Below, one piece after another: positions 34,863 to 43,658 of a stretch of DNA of 64,000 bases (its first letter is position 1; every line of letters begins with the position of its first letter). The notes under the pieces were generated by a model, which was not told the DNA's origin, did no database searches, and saw only the letters and a program-made list of their open reading frames with translations. The DNA comes from Luteipulveratus flavus (GTDB lineage: Bacteria; Actinomycetota; Actinomycetes; Actinomycetales; Dermatophilaceae): NCBI RefSeq assembly GCF_029080175.1, contig NZ_JARFJC010000016.1, one strand, 5' to 3'. A program made the translations under genes and the position numbers.

Positions 34863-36523
34863 CGCTGCATGACGGCGTCGAAGAAGATCTTCTTGATGTC
34901 CTGCGGGTCCTTGGCCAGGTAGGCCTTGCTGGTCCCGCCGGCGGCCTTCGCGATCTGGCTCATCGCCGCCTGGTCGGTGGACGGGCCGACGCCGATGAGC
35001 ACAACCGAGATCGGCCGGTGCGGGTCGCGCGAGCGGTTGAGGGTCGCGACCAGCGCCTCAAGGCTGATGCCGCCCTTCGGGTCGTCGTTCGCGCCGTCGG
35101 TGACCAGCGTGACGGAGTTGACCCGGTTCGGGTTGTAGGACTCCATCGCCGAGCGGTACGCGGCCAGCACCGTGTCGTACAGGCCGGTGTCGCCGGTGGT
35201 CTGGCCGGGGAGAGCCTTGAGCGCCTTGGTGAGCAGGCCGTACTGGTCGGTGGCGCCCACCTTGGCGTCCAGCCTGCGGATCGGCTCCATCTCCTTGTAG
35301 TCGTTCGCGCCGTTCTGGTTGGTCGAGAACCGCCACAGGCCGATCTCGGAGGTCTTCGGCAGGCCGGCGAGCCCGGTGAGTCCGGCGTCGCGAGCGAGCT
35401 TGATCCGGGTGGTGCTGCCGGCGGCGAGGTCCATCGAGCCGGACACGTCGATGACGACGAGCTGACGGCTGTCCTGGGAGGCCTTGTTCCACAGGTCCAG
35501 CAGCCGGACGACCTCGGCGTCGGTGGGGTCGGTGGCGGTCTTGGGCAGGGTCGCGGGCTTGCCGGGCACGGACGGACCGGGGTCGGACTCCTCGATGCGG
35601 AAGCCGTTGCTGCGCAGCGCCACCTGGGCATCGTCGCCGGTGAGCAGCTTCTTGAGACCGTCGACGCCGGTCTGCGTCGCGCCCGCCGCGCCCTTCACCT
35701 GGATGAACGGGTACCGCAGCATCGAGACGCCCTCGGTGGGGACGAGCGCCGAGAGCTTGGACTGCGGGTTGTCCTGGTTGTACGTGGCGATGGCCTGCTC
35801 GCTGGACGGGAAGGCCTTGGCGGACGTACGCGGTCCGGACGCCTGGTCCAGCAGCGCGCCGCCGGCGGTGTCGACGTGGCTCATCTGCAGGATCGAGCCG
35901 GCGAACGCCGACTGCGCTGCCGGGTCGTTGCTCAGCACGCGACTGGCCGAGGTGACGGACAGCAGGGTCGCCGACGAGGACTGCGGGCGGTCCATCAGGA
36001 ACGGCACCGTCGACGTGATCTGCTTCCACGGGTGGATACCGGTCGTCGCCGGGCCGGCCAGGCTCGCCGGCACCGCGATCATGCTGGGCGACGTCGCGAT
36101 CGTCGGGCCGACCTGGAGGTCGGTCAGGCCCTTGTCCTGGGTCCACACCGGGGTGTCCGGGATCCACACCGCCGGGCGCTGCGGGTCCCTGGACCGGATG
36201 GCGTGCGCCACCTCCACCGGGCTGTTGACGGTGACGACGTACTGCGCACAGCCGTTCTCACCGATGGTGTCCTTGGTGAGGTCGTTGATGACCGGCGCGA
36301 GCTCCGCGGTCGTCGCCACGCGCAGCGGCTCCTGGAGGCAGCCCTCCGCGGACGCGGTCGTCCTCTTCTCCGCGGAGGTGTCGCCGCGGCCCTTCAGGAA
36401 CCACCAGCCGCCGCCGGCGAGCAGCGCCACGACGGCCAGTGTGAGGATGCTCGCGAAGGCCCGGCTGGTGCGTCCGGAGGAGCTACGGTCGCGCGACGCC
36501 GGCGCGGCTGAGTGTCGTCCCAC
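34841..36523 (-). CDS. Solute-binding-like plus von Willebrand A domain protein, membrane-anchored
   Basis: 560 aa. A short basic N-tail is followed by one transmembrane helix (ILTLAVVALLAGGGWWFL, about residues 27-44). An extracytoplasmic region of ~290 residues resembles an ABC solute-binding protein (LRVATTAELAPVINDLTKDT, QKGLTDLQVGPTIATSPSMIAVP-like). A C-terminal VWA domain has the MIDAS motif VIDVSGSMD and TDGANDD. Such proteins are widespread in actinobacteria without known role; metal-dependent adhesion or scaffolding is only a family inference. GTG start. It lies 11 bp after the glycerophosphodiesterase stop. Confidence 0.85.
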   Translation of the reverse strand: MGRHSAAPASRDRSSSGRTSRAFASILTLAVVALLAGGGWWFLKGRGDTSAEKRTTASAEGCLQEPLRVATTAELAPVINDLTKDTIGENGCAQYVVTVNSPVEVAHAIRSRDPQRPAVWIPDTPVWTQDKGLTDLQVGPTIATSPSMIAVPASLAGPATTGIHPWKQITSTVPFLMDRPQSSSATLLSVTSASRVLSNDPAAQSAFAGSILQMSHVDTAGGALLDQASGPRTSAKAFPSSEQAIATYNQDNPQSKLSALVPTEGVSMLRYPFIQVKGAAGATQTGVDGLKKLLTGDDAQVALRSNGFRIEESDPGPSVPGKPATLPKTATDPTDAEVVRLLDLWNKASQDSRQLVVIDVSGSMDLAAGSTTRIKLARDAGLTGLAGLPKTSEIGLWRFSTNQNGANDYKEMEPIRRLDAKVGATDQYGLLTKALKALPGQTTGDTGLYDTVLAAYRSAMESYNPNRVNSVTLVTDGANDDPKGGISLEALVATLNRSRDPHRPISVVLIGVGPSTDQAAMSQIAKAAGGTSKAYLAKDPQDIKKIFFDAVMQRQASSSS

Positions 36524-36534
36524 GGGGGGCCACT

Positions 36535-37398
36535 CTAAACGGCGCCGCTCAGCTCGCTGGACTCGTTCACGTCTTCCGCAGCCGTTCTGTGATACGGATC
36601 ACGCAGCGCGGTCGTTGACGTGGGCCCCTGGACCAGTGTCGGGCCCGCGAGCGTCGCCTGCGCGAGGTCGGGACGGTCGGTGATGATCGCGTCGACCCCG
36701 TCCCGGGCCAGCCGGCGCTGGTGGTCCGGGTCGTTGATCGTCCAGGCGCGGACGAGCAGCCCGTGGTCGTGGGCCAGCGCCACCAGCCGGGAGGCCACCC
36801 TCCCGTCGGCGAGCCACGGCATCCCGCCGAGTCGCCACGGCACGTGCGCGGCGACGGCGCCGGCGCGTAACGGTCGCAACGGACGGGTGCCGAGCCGCGC
36901 ACCCCACATGAGCCCCGACAGCGACTTCCAGCCGAGCGCCGACCGGGTGCCCGGGCTGCGGTCGACGACGGCCTGCAGCCAGGAGTCCCACGCGCCGGCG
37001 ACGCACACCCGGGCCCCTGAACCCGTGCGGCGCAGCGTGGCCGCGAGAGGTTCGACCGCCGCCTCGTCCTTCACGTCGACGAGCAGCTCCGCGTCGGGGA
37101 AGGACTCCAGCAGGTCCTCCAGCCGCAGGACGCCCGGCTCCGCCCGCAGCCGGTGCCAGGGCTCGGCTCGGACCGGCCCGGTGCGGCTCGTCGTCCGGTC
37201 CAGGGTCGCGTCGTGGAACGCCAGCACCACCCCGTCGGCGGTCACCCTGGCGTCGGTCTCCAGGACCCGCACACCCAGCGCCCAGGACGCCGCGAAGGCG
37301 GCAAGGGTGTTCTCGGCGGCGAGGCCGGCGCCGCCCCGGTGGGCGACGACGACCGGGCCGGCGGGCGCGCTGGGCTCGGTGGCGAACACGTCACCCAC
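36535..37398 (-). CDS. Glycerophosphodiester phosphodiesterase
   Basis: 287 aa, GDPD TIM-barrel. Active-site blocks are VVAHRGGAGLAAENTLAAF (general acid/base His and the EN metal ligand), LETDARVTADGV (Glu/Asp metal ligands) and FHDATLDRTT (second His). It hydrolyses glycerophosphodiesters to glycerol-3-phosphate and an alcohol. There is no clear signal peptide, so a cytoplasmic role in lipid-headgroup salvage is likely. GTG start at 37398. Probably co-transcribed with the VWA gene. Confidence 0.9.
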   Translation of the reverse strand: MGDVFATEPSAPAGPVVVAHRGGAGLAAENTLAAFAASWALGVRVLETDARVTADGVVLAFHDATLDRTTSRTGPVRAEPWHRLRAEPGVLRLEDLLESFPDAELLVDVKDEAAVEPLAATLRRTGSGARVCVAGAWDSWLQAVVDRSPGTRSALGWKSLSGLMWGARLGTRPLRPLRAGAVAAHVPWRLGGMPWLADGRVASRLVALAHDHGLLVRAWTINDPDHQRRLARDGVDAIITDRPDLAQATLAGPTLVQGPTSTTALRDPYHRTAAEDVNESSELSGAV

Positions 37399-37544
37399 TG
37401 TCCCGGCGCTGCCCCGCGACGGCCAGGGGCGCGGCGTCCTCTGCGCGCAACGTTCACGTCCGCTTCACGGCCGGGGCGCTCTCGCCACCGCACGACCTTC
37501 GCTGCTTGCTCGGTGTACACAGATATGTTGCCTAGAGTTCACCC

Positions 37545-38672
37545 ATGGCGATCGCGAGTGAACGGCTGCAGGCGCCGGTCGAGCAGCCGTCCGTCCCGTC
37601 GGACATCGCCTTCGGCCGCGTCAGCTGGACCCTGCTGCGCCGGGCGGCGCTCGTCGTCTTCGCGGCGACCCTCGCGGTCTCCGTCCGGCTCGACGGCATT
37701 CCGCTGGACCGCGTCCGGATGACCCTGTGGATCCTCGTCGGTCTGTCGCTGACCGTGATCGGCAAGGGCTGGCGCGCCTGGCTGCGCGTGATGTGGGACT
37801 GGCTGCCGTTCCAGGGCGTCCTGCTCGCGTACGACTACAGCTACGGCATCGCCGGCCGGTACGACTCCGTCGGCTTACCTCGTGAGGGGGACACCAACGT
37901 CATCGGAGTGCCGCTGCACGTGACGTTCCCGGTGGACGCCGACCGGTTCCTGTTCGGGGGCACGCTGCCGAACCAGTGGGTCCAGGAGCACTTCGTTCCG
38001 GCCTCGGGCATCCCCTGGTACGCCGCCGTGGTGACGCTGGTCTACTGCAGCCACTTCATCGTGCCGCTGGTGACCGCCGCCGTCCTGTGGGTCCGCGACC
38101 GTGACCTCTTCCGGGCGTGGCGCGGCCTGGTCCTCGGCCTCGCCGTGGCCGGCCTGCTGACCTACTTCCTCTTCCCGATGTCGCCGCCGTGGCTGGCCTC
38201 GCAGCAGGCGGAGATCGCGGGTGCACCCGTCGACCGGATCACCGGTCGCGGGTGGAGCCTTCTCGGGCTGCACAGCGCCGGGCAGCTCCTGAACGACGGG
38301 CAGGCCCGCTCGAACCCGGTCGGTGCGATGCCCTCGCTGCACATGGCGTACGCCGTGCTGGCCGCGGTCTTCTTCATGATCCTGACGCGGCGTCGCTGGG
38401 TGCGCCGGCTGCTGCCGATCTACCCCGCCGCGATGGCCTTCTCGCTGGTGTACTCCGGTGAGCACTACGTCATCGACGAGATCGCCGGACTGGTGTACGC
38501 GCTGGTCGTCATCGGCATCTGGCGGCTGTGGGTGCGCCGCCGCCGCGAGGTCGGGTCCTCAGGACGGGAAGTGCCGGACGGTGAGGCTCTGCTCGGCACG
38601 GCCGACCGGCCCGAGGACGTCGTTGAGGGTGGTCGACGTCAGGCCGATCCCGCCCTCCCCGAACGACACTGA
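37545..38672 (+). CDS. PAP2-superfamily membrane phosphatase/transferase (AUR1-like)
   Basis: 375 aa with roughly six to seven helices. The PAP2 motifs read PSLHMAYA (C2, catalytic His) and YSGEHYVIDEIAG (C3, nucleophile His and Asp). The layout resembles the PAP2_3/inositolphosphotransferase group used for phosphoinositide and glycolipid synthesis in actinobacteria, acting at the outer membrane face. The last ~38 residues are polar and overlap by 114 bp the convergent thioesterase gene, suggesting loss of an earlier stop codon. Confidence 0.85.
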   Translation: MAIASERLQAPVEQPSVPSDIAFGRVSWTLLRRAALVVFAATLAVSVRLDGIPLDRVRMTLWILVGLSLTVIGKGWRAWLRVMWDWLPFQGVLLAYDYSYGIAGRYDSVGLPREGDTNVIGVPLHVTFPVDADRFLFGGTLPNQWVQEHFVPASGIPWYAAVVTLVYCSHFIVPLVTAAVLWVRDRDLFRAWRGLVLGLAVAGLLTYFLFPMSPPWLASQQAEIAGAPVDRITGRGWSLLGLHSAGQLLNDGQARSNPVGAMPSLHMAYAVLAAVFFMILTRRRWVRRLLPIYPAAMAFSLVYSGEHYVIDEIAGLVYALVVIGIWRLWVRRRREVGSSGREVPDGEALLGTADRPEDVVEGGRRQADPALPERH

Positions 38673-39344
38673 GGTGTCCAGCCCGATCCAGGCCGGATCG
38701 GGCGCGCGCAGCAGGTGGATCGTCAGGTCGACGTTCGGGTACATCATCTGCGTCGGCCGGACCCGGGTCGCGATGCCGTTGGCGAGGTCGACGAGCGTGA
38801 CGTACGCGGCCGTCGGACCCACGTCGACGCCGCCCACCAGCGCCACCGGCGTCCGCGCCCAGACCTGTCGCCGGCCGTCGCGCCCGCCGGGGGCGGCGCG
38901 GTACTCCAGCGTGGTGAGGAAGCGGCCCTGCCACTCGGCGGCGGCGTCGGTCGGCTCGCAGCCCTCGGGGTCGGGCATCCCGGGCAGCTCGATGCCCGCG
39001 ACCTCGGCCGTGTCCTGACGCTGCAACCGCCAGGCCCGCGCGCGGATGATGACGCGGCCGCCGATCGTGGCGGTCGCCTCGAGCAGCTCGATGGTGCGAC
39101 CGGGGCGCACGGTGGCGACCTGGACGTCGGTCTCCTCCAGCGGGATCTGCCCGAGGATCTCGAACGCCACCCGGCTGAGCACCATGTCCGGGCGCGGGTC
39201 GTGCCGCTCCAGCTCGTGGGTGATCAGCCCGGCGACGACGGACATGTGCTGCTCGTCCTCTCGCCAGGCGCCCTGCACCAGCGGTGTCGGGGCGTACCGG
39301 CCGGGGCCGAGCGGGAGGTAGTAGGCGTCGGTCGGTGCGGTCAC
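38559..39344 (-). CDS. TesB-like acyl-CoA thioesterase family protein
   Basis: 261 aa, a double hot-dog type protein. PLVQGAWREDEQHMSVVAGLITHELER, the VLSRVAFEILGQIPLEET segment and the C-terminal NVDLTIHLLRAPDPAWIGLDTSVSFGEGGIGLTSTTLND resemble the actinobacterial 4HBT_3/TesB family. It probably hydrolyses acyl-CoA thioesters in the cytoplasm. GTG start 9 bp after the AraC stop, so the two are likely co-transcribed. Its 3' end overlaps the convergent PAP2 gene. Confidence 0.85.
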   Translation of the reverse strand: MTAPTDAYYLPLGPGRYAPTPLVQGAWREDEQHMSVVAGLITHELERHDPRPDMVLSRVAFEILGQIPLEETDVQVATVRPGRTIELLEATATIGGRVIIRARAWRLQRQDTAEVAGIELPGMPDPEGCEPTDAAAEWQGRFLTTLEYRAAPGGRDGRRQVWARTPVALVGGVDVGPTAAYVTLVDLANGIATRVRPTQMMYPNVDLTIHLLRAPDPAWIGLDTSVSFGEGGIGLTSTTLNDVLGPVGRAEQSLTVRHFPS

Positions 39345-39353
39345 CGCGTCAGG

Positions 39354-40154
39354 CTAGGACGAGCGCTCGGCGGCGCGCGCGCCGGCGTCCACGCCGTACC
39401 CGTGCGCGAGCGGCGGCAGCGCCACGCTCACCGGGGCGCTCCACTCGGGAGCCGGCGCCAGCGTGAGGTGGTACGCCGGCGCGGGCCGGCCGGGATCCGG
39501 CGGCAGGTCGGTGACGAGCACCGGGGCGTCGTGGGATGCGGTGACCATCCCGGGCACCAGCAGCTGGCCGAGCGGGTCGTCGGGCGGGACGGACGCGGCG
39601 AGCAGCCACCACACGCCCGGCGGCACCCCGACGAGTGAGAACGGGCCCGGCTCCATCAGCAGCGCACCGGCCGACGGTGCGCCGCGCGCGGCCGGGCGGT
39701 CGAACAGCCCGACGTACACGTGCGGGCGGGTCCCGACGTACGCCTCGCCCGAGGCGTCGAGGGACACCGTGCCCTGGACGCGGCCCGTACCGGGTCCGCC
39801 TACCGCGATCGCCCGGAACGCGCCGGCGGCGAGCACGTCGGGCATCCGCCGGAAGCCGCTGGGGCTGAGCCCCACGTGCTCCACGAACCGGCGGGTGAAC
39901 GTGCCGACCGAGCTGAACCCGACCGCCATGCACACGTCGACCACCGGGTCGTCGTCGGCCAGCAGCAGCGCCTTGGCCCGCTGGAAGCGCTGGGCGGCGA
40001 GGTACTGGACGGGGGAGATGCCGAGGGTGCGGGTGAACAGGCGCGACAGGTGGAACGGGGAGTAGGCGACGTGGTCGGCCGCGTCCTGGACGGTGATCGG
40101 CTCGGTCAGATGGGCGCGCAGGAAGCGCGCCGCCTCGATCGCCGGGTCGTGCAC
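39354..40154 (-). CDS. AraC-family regulator with N-terminal HTH
   Basis: 266 aa. The double AraC HTH is at the N-terminus (FLRAHLTEPITVQDAADHVAYSPFHLSRLFTRTLGISPVQYLAAQRFQRAKALL and FSSVGTFTRRFVEHVGLSPSGFRR), within residues 5-105. The C-terminal ~150 residues are an unrecognised beta-rich domain (VSLDASGEAYVGTRPHVYVGLF), presumably for sensing. GTG start. It is divergent from a drug-type ABC exporter, a likely target. Confidence 0.88.
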   Translation of the reverse strand: MHDPAIEAARFLRAHLTEPITVQDAADHVAYSPFHLSRLFTRTLGISPVQYLAAQRFQRAKALLLADDDPVVDVCMAVGFSSVGTFTRRFVEHVGLSPSGFRRMPDVLAAGAFRAIAVGGPGTGRVQGTVSLDASGEAYVGTRPHVYVGLFDRPAARGAPSAGALLMEPGPFSLVGVPPGVWWLLAASVPPDDPLGQLLVPGMVTASHDAPVLVTDLPPDPGRPAPAYHLTLAPAPEWSAPVSVALPPLAHGYGVDAGARAAERSS

Positions 40155-40311
40155 CGGACCAGCGTAGGCAGAGCCCCCGACAGGCGCAGTGCGACGGACA
40201 CGAAGCCGTGGCGGACCCGTGACATTCGGCCCTGCCGGTCCGTTGCCGACCCTCGCTACGTTGTGGCGACGGTCGGCGTACGGGGCGGCGGCCAGCAACG
40301 AGGAGAGAGGC

Positions 40312-41214
40312 ATGACGGACACCATCGAGGTCCAGGGCCTGGTGAAGCGGTACGCGGGGAAGGCCGTCGTCGACGACGTGTCCTTCACCGTCCGTGAGGG
40401 CGAGTTCTTCGGGCTGCTCGGCCCGAACGGGGCCGGCAAGACCACCACGCTGGAGATGATCGAGGGCCTGCGCCGGCCCGACGCCGGGTCGGTCGTCCTG
40501 CTCGGCGAGGCGCCGTGGCCGCGCAACCCGCGGCTGCTGCCGCGCATCGGCGTGCAGCTGCAGGCGACGGCCTTCTTCGACCGGCTGACCGCGCGAGAGC
40601 AGCTGAGCACGTTCGGATCGCTGTACGACGCACCGGCCGGGCGCGTCGACGAGATGCTGGAGCTGGTCGGGCTCACCGACAAGGCGGGCACCCAGGCCGA
40701 GAAGCTGTCCGGCGGGCAGTCGCAGCGGCTGTCCATCGCGTGCGCGCTGGTCCACGACCCGGACGTCGTGTTCCTGGACGAGCCGACCGCGGCGCTGGAC
40801 CCGCAGGCCCGCCGCAACCTGTGGGACCTGCTGCGCGAGATCAACGGGCGCGGCAAGACGGTCGTGCTCACCACCCACTACATGGACGAGGCCGAGATCC
40901 TCTGCGACCGGGTCGCGATCATCGACGAGGGGCGGATCCTGCGGATGGGGCCGCCTGCCGATCTCGTGCGCGGTCTGAGCGCGCCCACGCGCATCTCGGT
41001 GGAGCGAGCGGCGCTGGGGCTGGACGATGCTCGCAGCCTGCCGGGTGCCGAGAGCGCCGAGCAGGACGCCACGTCCACCGTCATCACCAGCCGGACGCCG
41101 GCACCCGTCCTGGCGGCACTCGCCGAGCGGGATGCGTTGGCCGGCCTGCAGGTTCGAGGTGCCACGCTCGAGGACGTCTTCCTCGAGCTGACCGGAAGGG
41201 CGTACCGCGCATGA
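40312..41214 (+). CDS. ABC transporter ATP-binding protein (DrrA/CcmA type)
   Basis: 300 aa. Walker A is GPNGAGKTTT, the signature is LSGGQSQRLS, Walker B is VVFLDEP, and the switch is TTHYMDEAE. The C-terminal ~80 residues (ISVERAALGL... LEDVFLELTGRAYRA) are the DUF4162-like tail of drug-exporter ATPases. AGGAGAGAGG precedes the ATG closely. It forms an exporter with the overlapping downstream permease. Confidence 0.92.
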   Translation: MTDTIEVQGLVKRYAGKAVVDDVSFTVREGEFFGLLGPNGAGKTTTLEMIEGLRRPDAGSVVLLGEAPWPRNPRLLPRIGVQLQATAFFDRLTAREQLSTFGSLYDAPAGRVDEMLELVGLTDKAGTQAEKLSGGQSQRLSIACALVHDPDVVFLDEPTAALDPQARRNLWDLLREINGRGKTVVLTTHYMDEAEILCDRVAIIDEGRILRMGPPADLVRGLSAPTRISVERAALGLDDARSLPGAESAEQDATSTVITSRTPAPVLAALAERDALAGLQVRGATLEDVFLELTGRAYRA

Positions 41215-42359
41215 GCTCCGTCATCGGCTCCGAGACGAGCCCGACCGACACCGGGGACCTACCGGTCACGGCGCCCGAGGGACGTCGTCCCCGTTTCAGC
41301 AGCAACGCTTTCCGCAGCCTGGCGGTCGCGATGTGGAAGGGCTTCGTCCGCGACCGTGCCGCCGTGTTCTTCACCTTGTTCTTCCCGCTGTTCTTCATCA
41401 TCATCTTCGGCACCGTCTTCACCGACGGTGGCACCGCGAAGGGCAAGATCGCGCTCGTCGGCGACGTCAGCGTCATCCAGCAGCTCCCGCCCGACGCGAA
41501 GGCCGCCATCGACAAGACGCTGGAGCTGAAGACCGGGCTCACCCGGGACGAGGCGCTGCACGAGCTGCGCAAGGACGACCTGGACGGCGTGCTCGAGCAG
41601 CACGGCAACCGGCTGGAGCTGAAGGTCTCCAACGGCGACCAGGTGGGCGCCGCGACCGTGCAAGGCGTTCTCGGCTCGGTGGTCGACAGCACCAACATCG
41701 CCGTCACCGGGCAGCAGCCCCGCTACACGTTGAGCTCGTCCTCGGTCCAGGACGAGTCGCTCAAGGCGATCCAGTACGTCACCCCGGGCATGATCGGGTA
41801 CGGCATCGCGGTCGGAGCGACGTTCGGCGCGGCGACCACGCTCGTCGAGTGGCGCAAGCGCAAGGTGCTGCGGCGACTGCGCCTCGCGCCGGTGCCGACG
41901 TCCTCCATCGTCACGTCCCGGGTCGCCGTGTCGCTCGCGATCGCGCTCTTCCAGCTGGCCGTCTTCGTCGGCGTCGGCATGGTGCTCGGGCTGCGGCTCA
42001 CCGGCTCCTGGTACATGGCAGTCCCACTCACGCTGTGCGGCACCCTCGCGTTCCTGTCGATCGGGCTGTTCTGCGGATCGGTCGCCAAGTCGTCCGAGGC
42101 AGCGGTCGGGATGGCCAACCTCATCACCCTGCCGATGGGCTTCCTGTCCGGCGCGTTCATCCCGCTCGAGGCAGCGCCGGGCTGGATCCAGGCGATCGCG
42201 AAGGTCCTGCCGATGGGCTGGCTGGTCCAGGGCCTGAAGGACACGATGGTGCGCGGGGAGGGACCGGCCGCCGCGATCCTGCCGATGCTGCTGACGCTCG
42301 GGTTCGCCGCCGCCGTGACCCTGGTCGCCACTCGGTTCTTCTCCTGGGAGGACAGCTGA
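41211..42359 (+). CDS. ABC-2 type transporter permease
   Basis: 382 aa. The N-terminal helix (AAVFFTLFFPLFFIIIFGTVF) is followed by a ~130-residue extracytoplasmic domain (KIALVGDVSVIQQLPPDAKAAIDK) and five more helices ending TLGFAAAVTLVATRFF. This is the ABC2_membrane_3 layout typical of YhfE/DrrB-like exporters. The ATG overlaps the ATPase stop. The substrate is unknown. It is followed by a hairpin. Confidence 0.9.
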   Translation: MSSVIGSETSPTDTGDLPVTAPEGRRPRFSSNAFRSLAVAMWKGFVRDRAAVFFTLFFPLFFIIIFGTVFTDGGTAKGKIALVGDVSVIQQLPPDAKAAIDKTLELKTGLTRDEALHELRKDDLDGVLEQHGNRLELKVSNGDQVGAATVQGVLGSVVDSTNIAVTGQQPRYTLSSSSVQDESLKAIQYVTPGMIGYGIAVGATFGAATTLVEWRKRKVLRRLRLAPVPTSSIVTSRVAVSLAIALFQLAVFVGVGMVLGLRLTGSWYMAVPLTLCGTLAFLSIGLFCGSVAKSSEAAVGMANLITLPMGFLSGAFIPLEAAPGWIQAIAKVLPMGWLVQGLKDTMVRGEGPAAAILPMLLTLGFAAAVTLVATRFFSWEDS

Positions 42360-42385
42360 GCCGAGCTCGCTGAGCCGGACTGGCT

Positions 42386-42415
42386 GGCCGCCACGCCCGC
42401 CGAGGTGTGGCGGCC
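42386..42415 (+). terminator. Hairpin after the ABC-2 permease gene
   Basis: The stem GGCCGCCAC / GTGGCGGCC (9 bp) with a 12-nt loop lies 27 bp past the stop. Further on, ACAGGTTC occurs twice (near 42439 and 42461), and TGGTTC pairs with GAACCA; a possible operator for the next gene. Confidence 0.65.
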
Positions 42416-42530
42416 GGTGGGCCGACTCATACCTGGTTCACAGGTTCAGCGACGCGAACCACAGGTTCCCGTACGACGCTGGGCGGACCTGGTGGGTGAT
42501 GGAACCCGCCACCGACGAGAGGTCTCACCC

Positions 42531-43454
42531 ATGTCCCGACGCACGAAGCTGACCGCCGCAGCCGCCGGGCTCGGTGTCGTGGCTGCCGGAGCCGTCGCGG
42601 TTCCGGCGCTCGCCGCGAGTGGCTCCGCGACCCCGAGCGTCTCGGCGTCGTCGTCCCCGACCGCCGGCACCGGCTCGTCCGGGTCCGGCTCCGACTCCAC
42701 CGCCCGCGACCACGGCCCGCGTGGCGGCATGAGTCTGTTCGGCTCGACTGCCGCACAGGTCGCCACGGCTGCGGGCGCGACGGAGACTCAGCTGCGACAG
42801 GGTCTGCGCGACGGCAAGTCGCTCGTCCAGATCGCGTCGTCCCACGGCGTCAGCAAGAGCACGCTCGTGAGCCGGCTCGGCGCGCTGGTCGACCAGCAGG
42901 CGGGCACGATCGTCGACCGCAAGCACGGTGGTCAGCCGGACGCGGGCCGGCAGGACTCCGGTCGCAGCAACCCCCTCGCCGACGCGCTCGCCGGCCTGGT
43001 CAAGAAGGGCACGATCACCCAGGGGCAGGCCGACGCCATCACCAAGGCCGTGCAGCAGCAGCGGCGCACCGACGGTCCGGCCGGCAAGCAGGACCGTCCC
43101 GGCCTGATGAAGGACCACGCGTCCGACCTCGCGAGCCTGCTGAAGCTGTCCGAGGCCCAGCTGCGCACCCAGCTGCAGTCGGGCAAGTCGCTCGCCGAGG
43201 TGGCCAAGACCCAGGGCGTCTCGCGCGACACCGTCGTCGCGAAGCTCGCCTCGCTGCTGAAGGCCGATCTGCCGACGATCGTGGACCAGAAGAACGCCTT
43301 CGGTCCGCAGATGCGCGGGGGACACGGTGGCCCCGGCGGACCGGGTATGGGCATGGGCCAGCAGCCCGGCTCCGGCTCGGGGTCGAACGGGTCCAGCGGC
43401 TCGGGCACTGGTGGGGGTACGACCGGCGCGGCCGAGGTCCCGTCGGCCACCTGA
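42531..43454 (+). CDS. Secreted protein with two HTH-like LRxxLxxGKSL repeats
   Basis: 307 aa. Signal peptide (AGLGVVAAGAVAVPALAASG) and a Ser/Gly-rich linker. Two similar ~35-residue units follow: TETQLRQGLRDGKSLVQIASSHGVSKSTLVSRL (about 85-117) and SEAQLRTQLQSGKSLAEVAKTQGVSRDTVVAKL (about 207-239). A Gly/Met/Ser-rich tail completes it. The units look like helix-turn-helix modules but are outside the cell, so DNA binding is unlikely to be the role. I do not recognise a named family. GAGAGG precedes the ATG. Confidence 0.8.
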   Translation: MSRRTKLTAAAAGLGVVAAGAVAVPALAASGSATPSVSASSSPTAGTGSSGSGSDSTARDHGPRGGMSLFGSTAAQVATAAGATETQLRQGLRDGKSLVQIASSHGVSKSTLVSRLGALVDQQAGTIVDRKHGGQPDAGRQDSGRSNPLADALAGLVKKGTITQGQADAITKAVQQQRRTDGPAGKQDRPGLMKDHASDLASLLKLSEAQLRTQLQSGKSLAEVAKTQGVSRDTVVAKLASLLKADLPTIVDQKNAFGPQMRGGHGGPGGPGMGMGQQPGSGSGSNGSSGSGTGGGTTGAAEVPSAT

Positions 43455-43459
43455 CCACA

Positions 43460-43590
43460 CGCTGGTTGAGCCGGTCGAGCCCCCAGGGCGAGACCGTGTC
43501 GAACCCGGTGCAGCGTGGGGAGACTCTCCCTGCGCGGCACCGGGTTTCGACACGGGCCTCGGCCAGCGCCTCGGCCCGGCTCAACCAGCG
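43460..43590. repeat. 131-bp inverted-repeat element, family 2 copy 2
   Basis: The ends CGCTGGTTGAGCCGG and CCGGCTCAACCAGCG are perfectly complementary. GTGTCGAACCCGGTGC (43496-43511) pairs with GCACCGGGTTTCGACAC (43537-43553) with one mismatch or bulge. The centre is GGGAGACTCTCCC. It has the same length and plan as copy 1 at 17838-17968 and begins 6 bp after the preceding stop. Confidence 0.9.
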
Positions 43591-43658
43591 AAGGGCCGGC
43601 TCGACCGGCGAGGGCCGGGACTCGAGCGGCAGTGGCGGTGTCGTGTGAGGGTGAACCC

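Noticed and set aside
37500..37544. Sigma-70 promoter before the PAP2 gene (TTGCTC ... TAGAGT)
   Set aside because: The spacer would be 21 bp, too long for a confident call.
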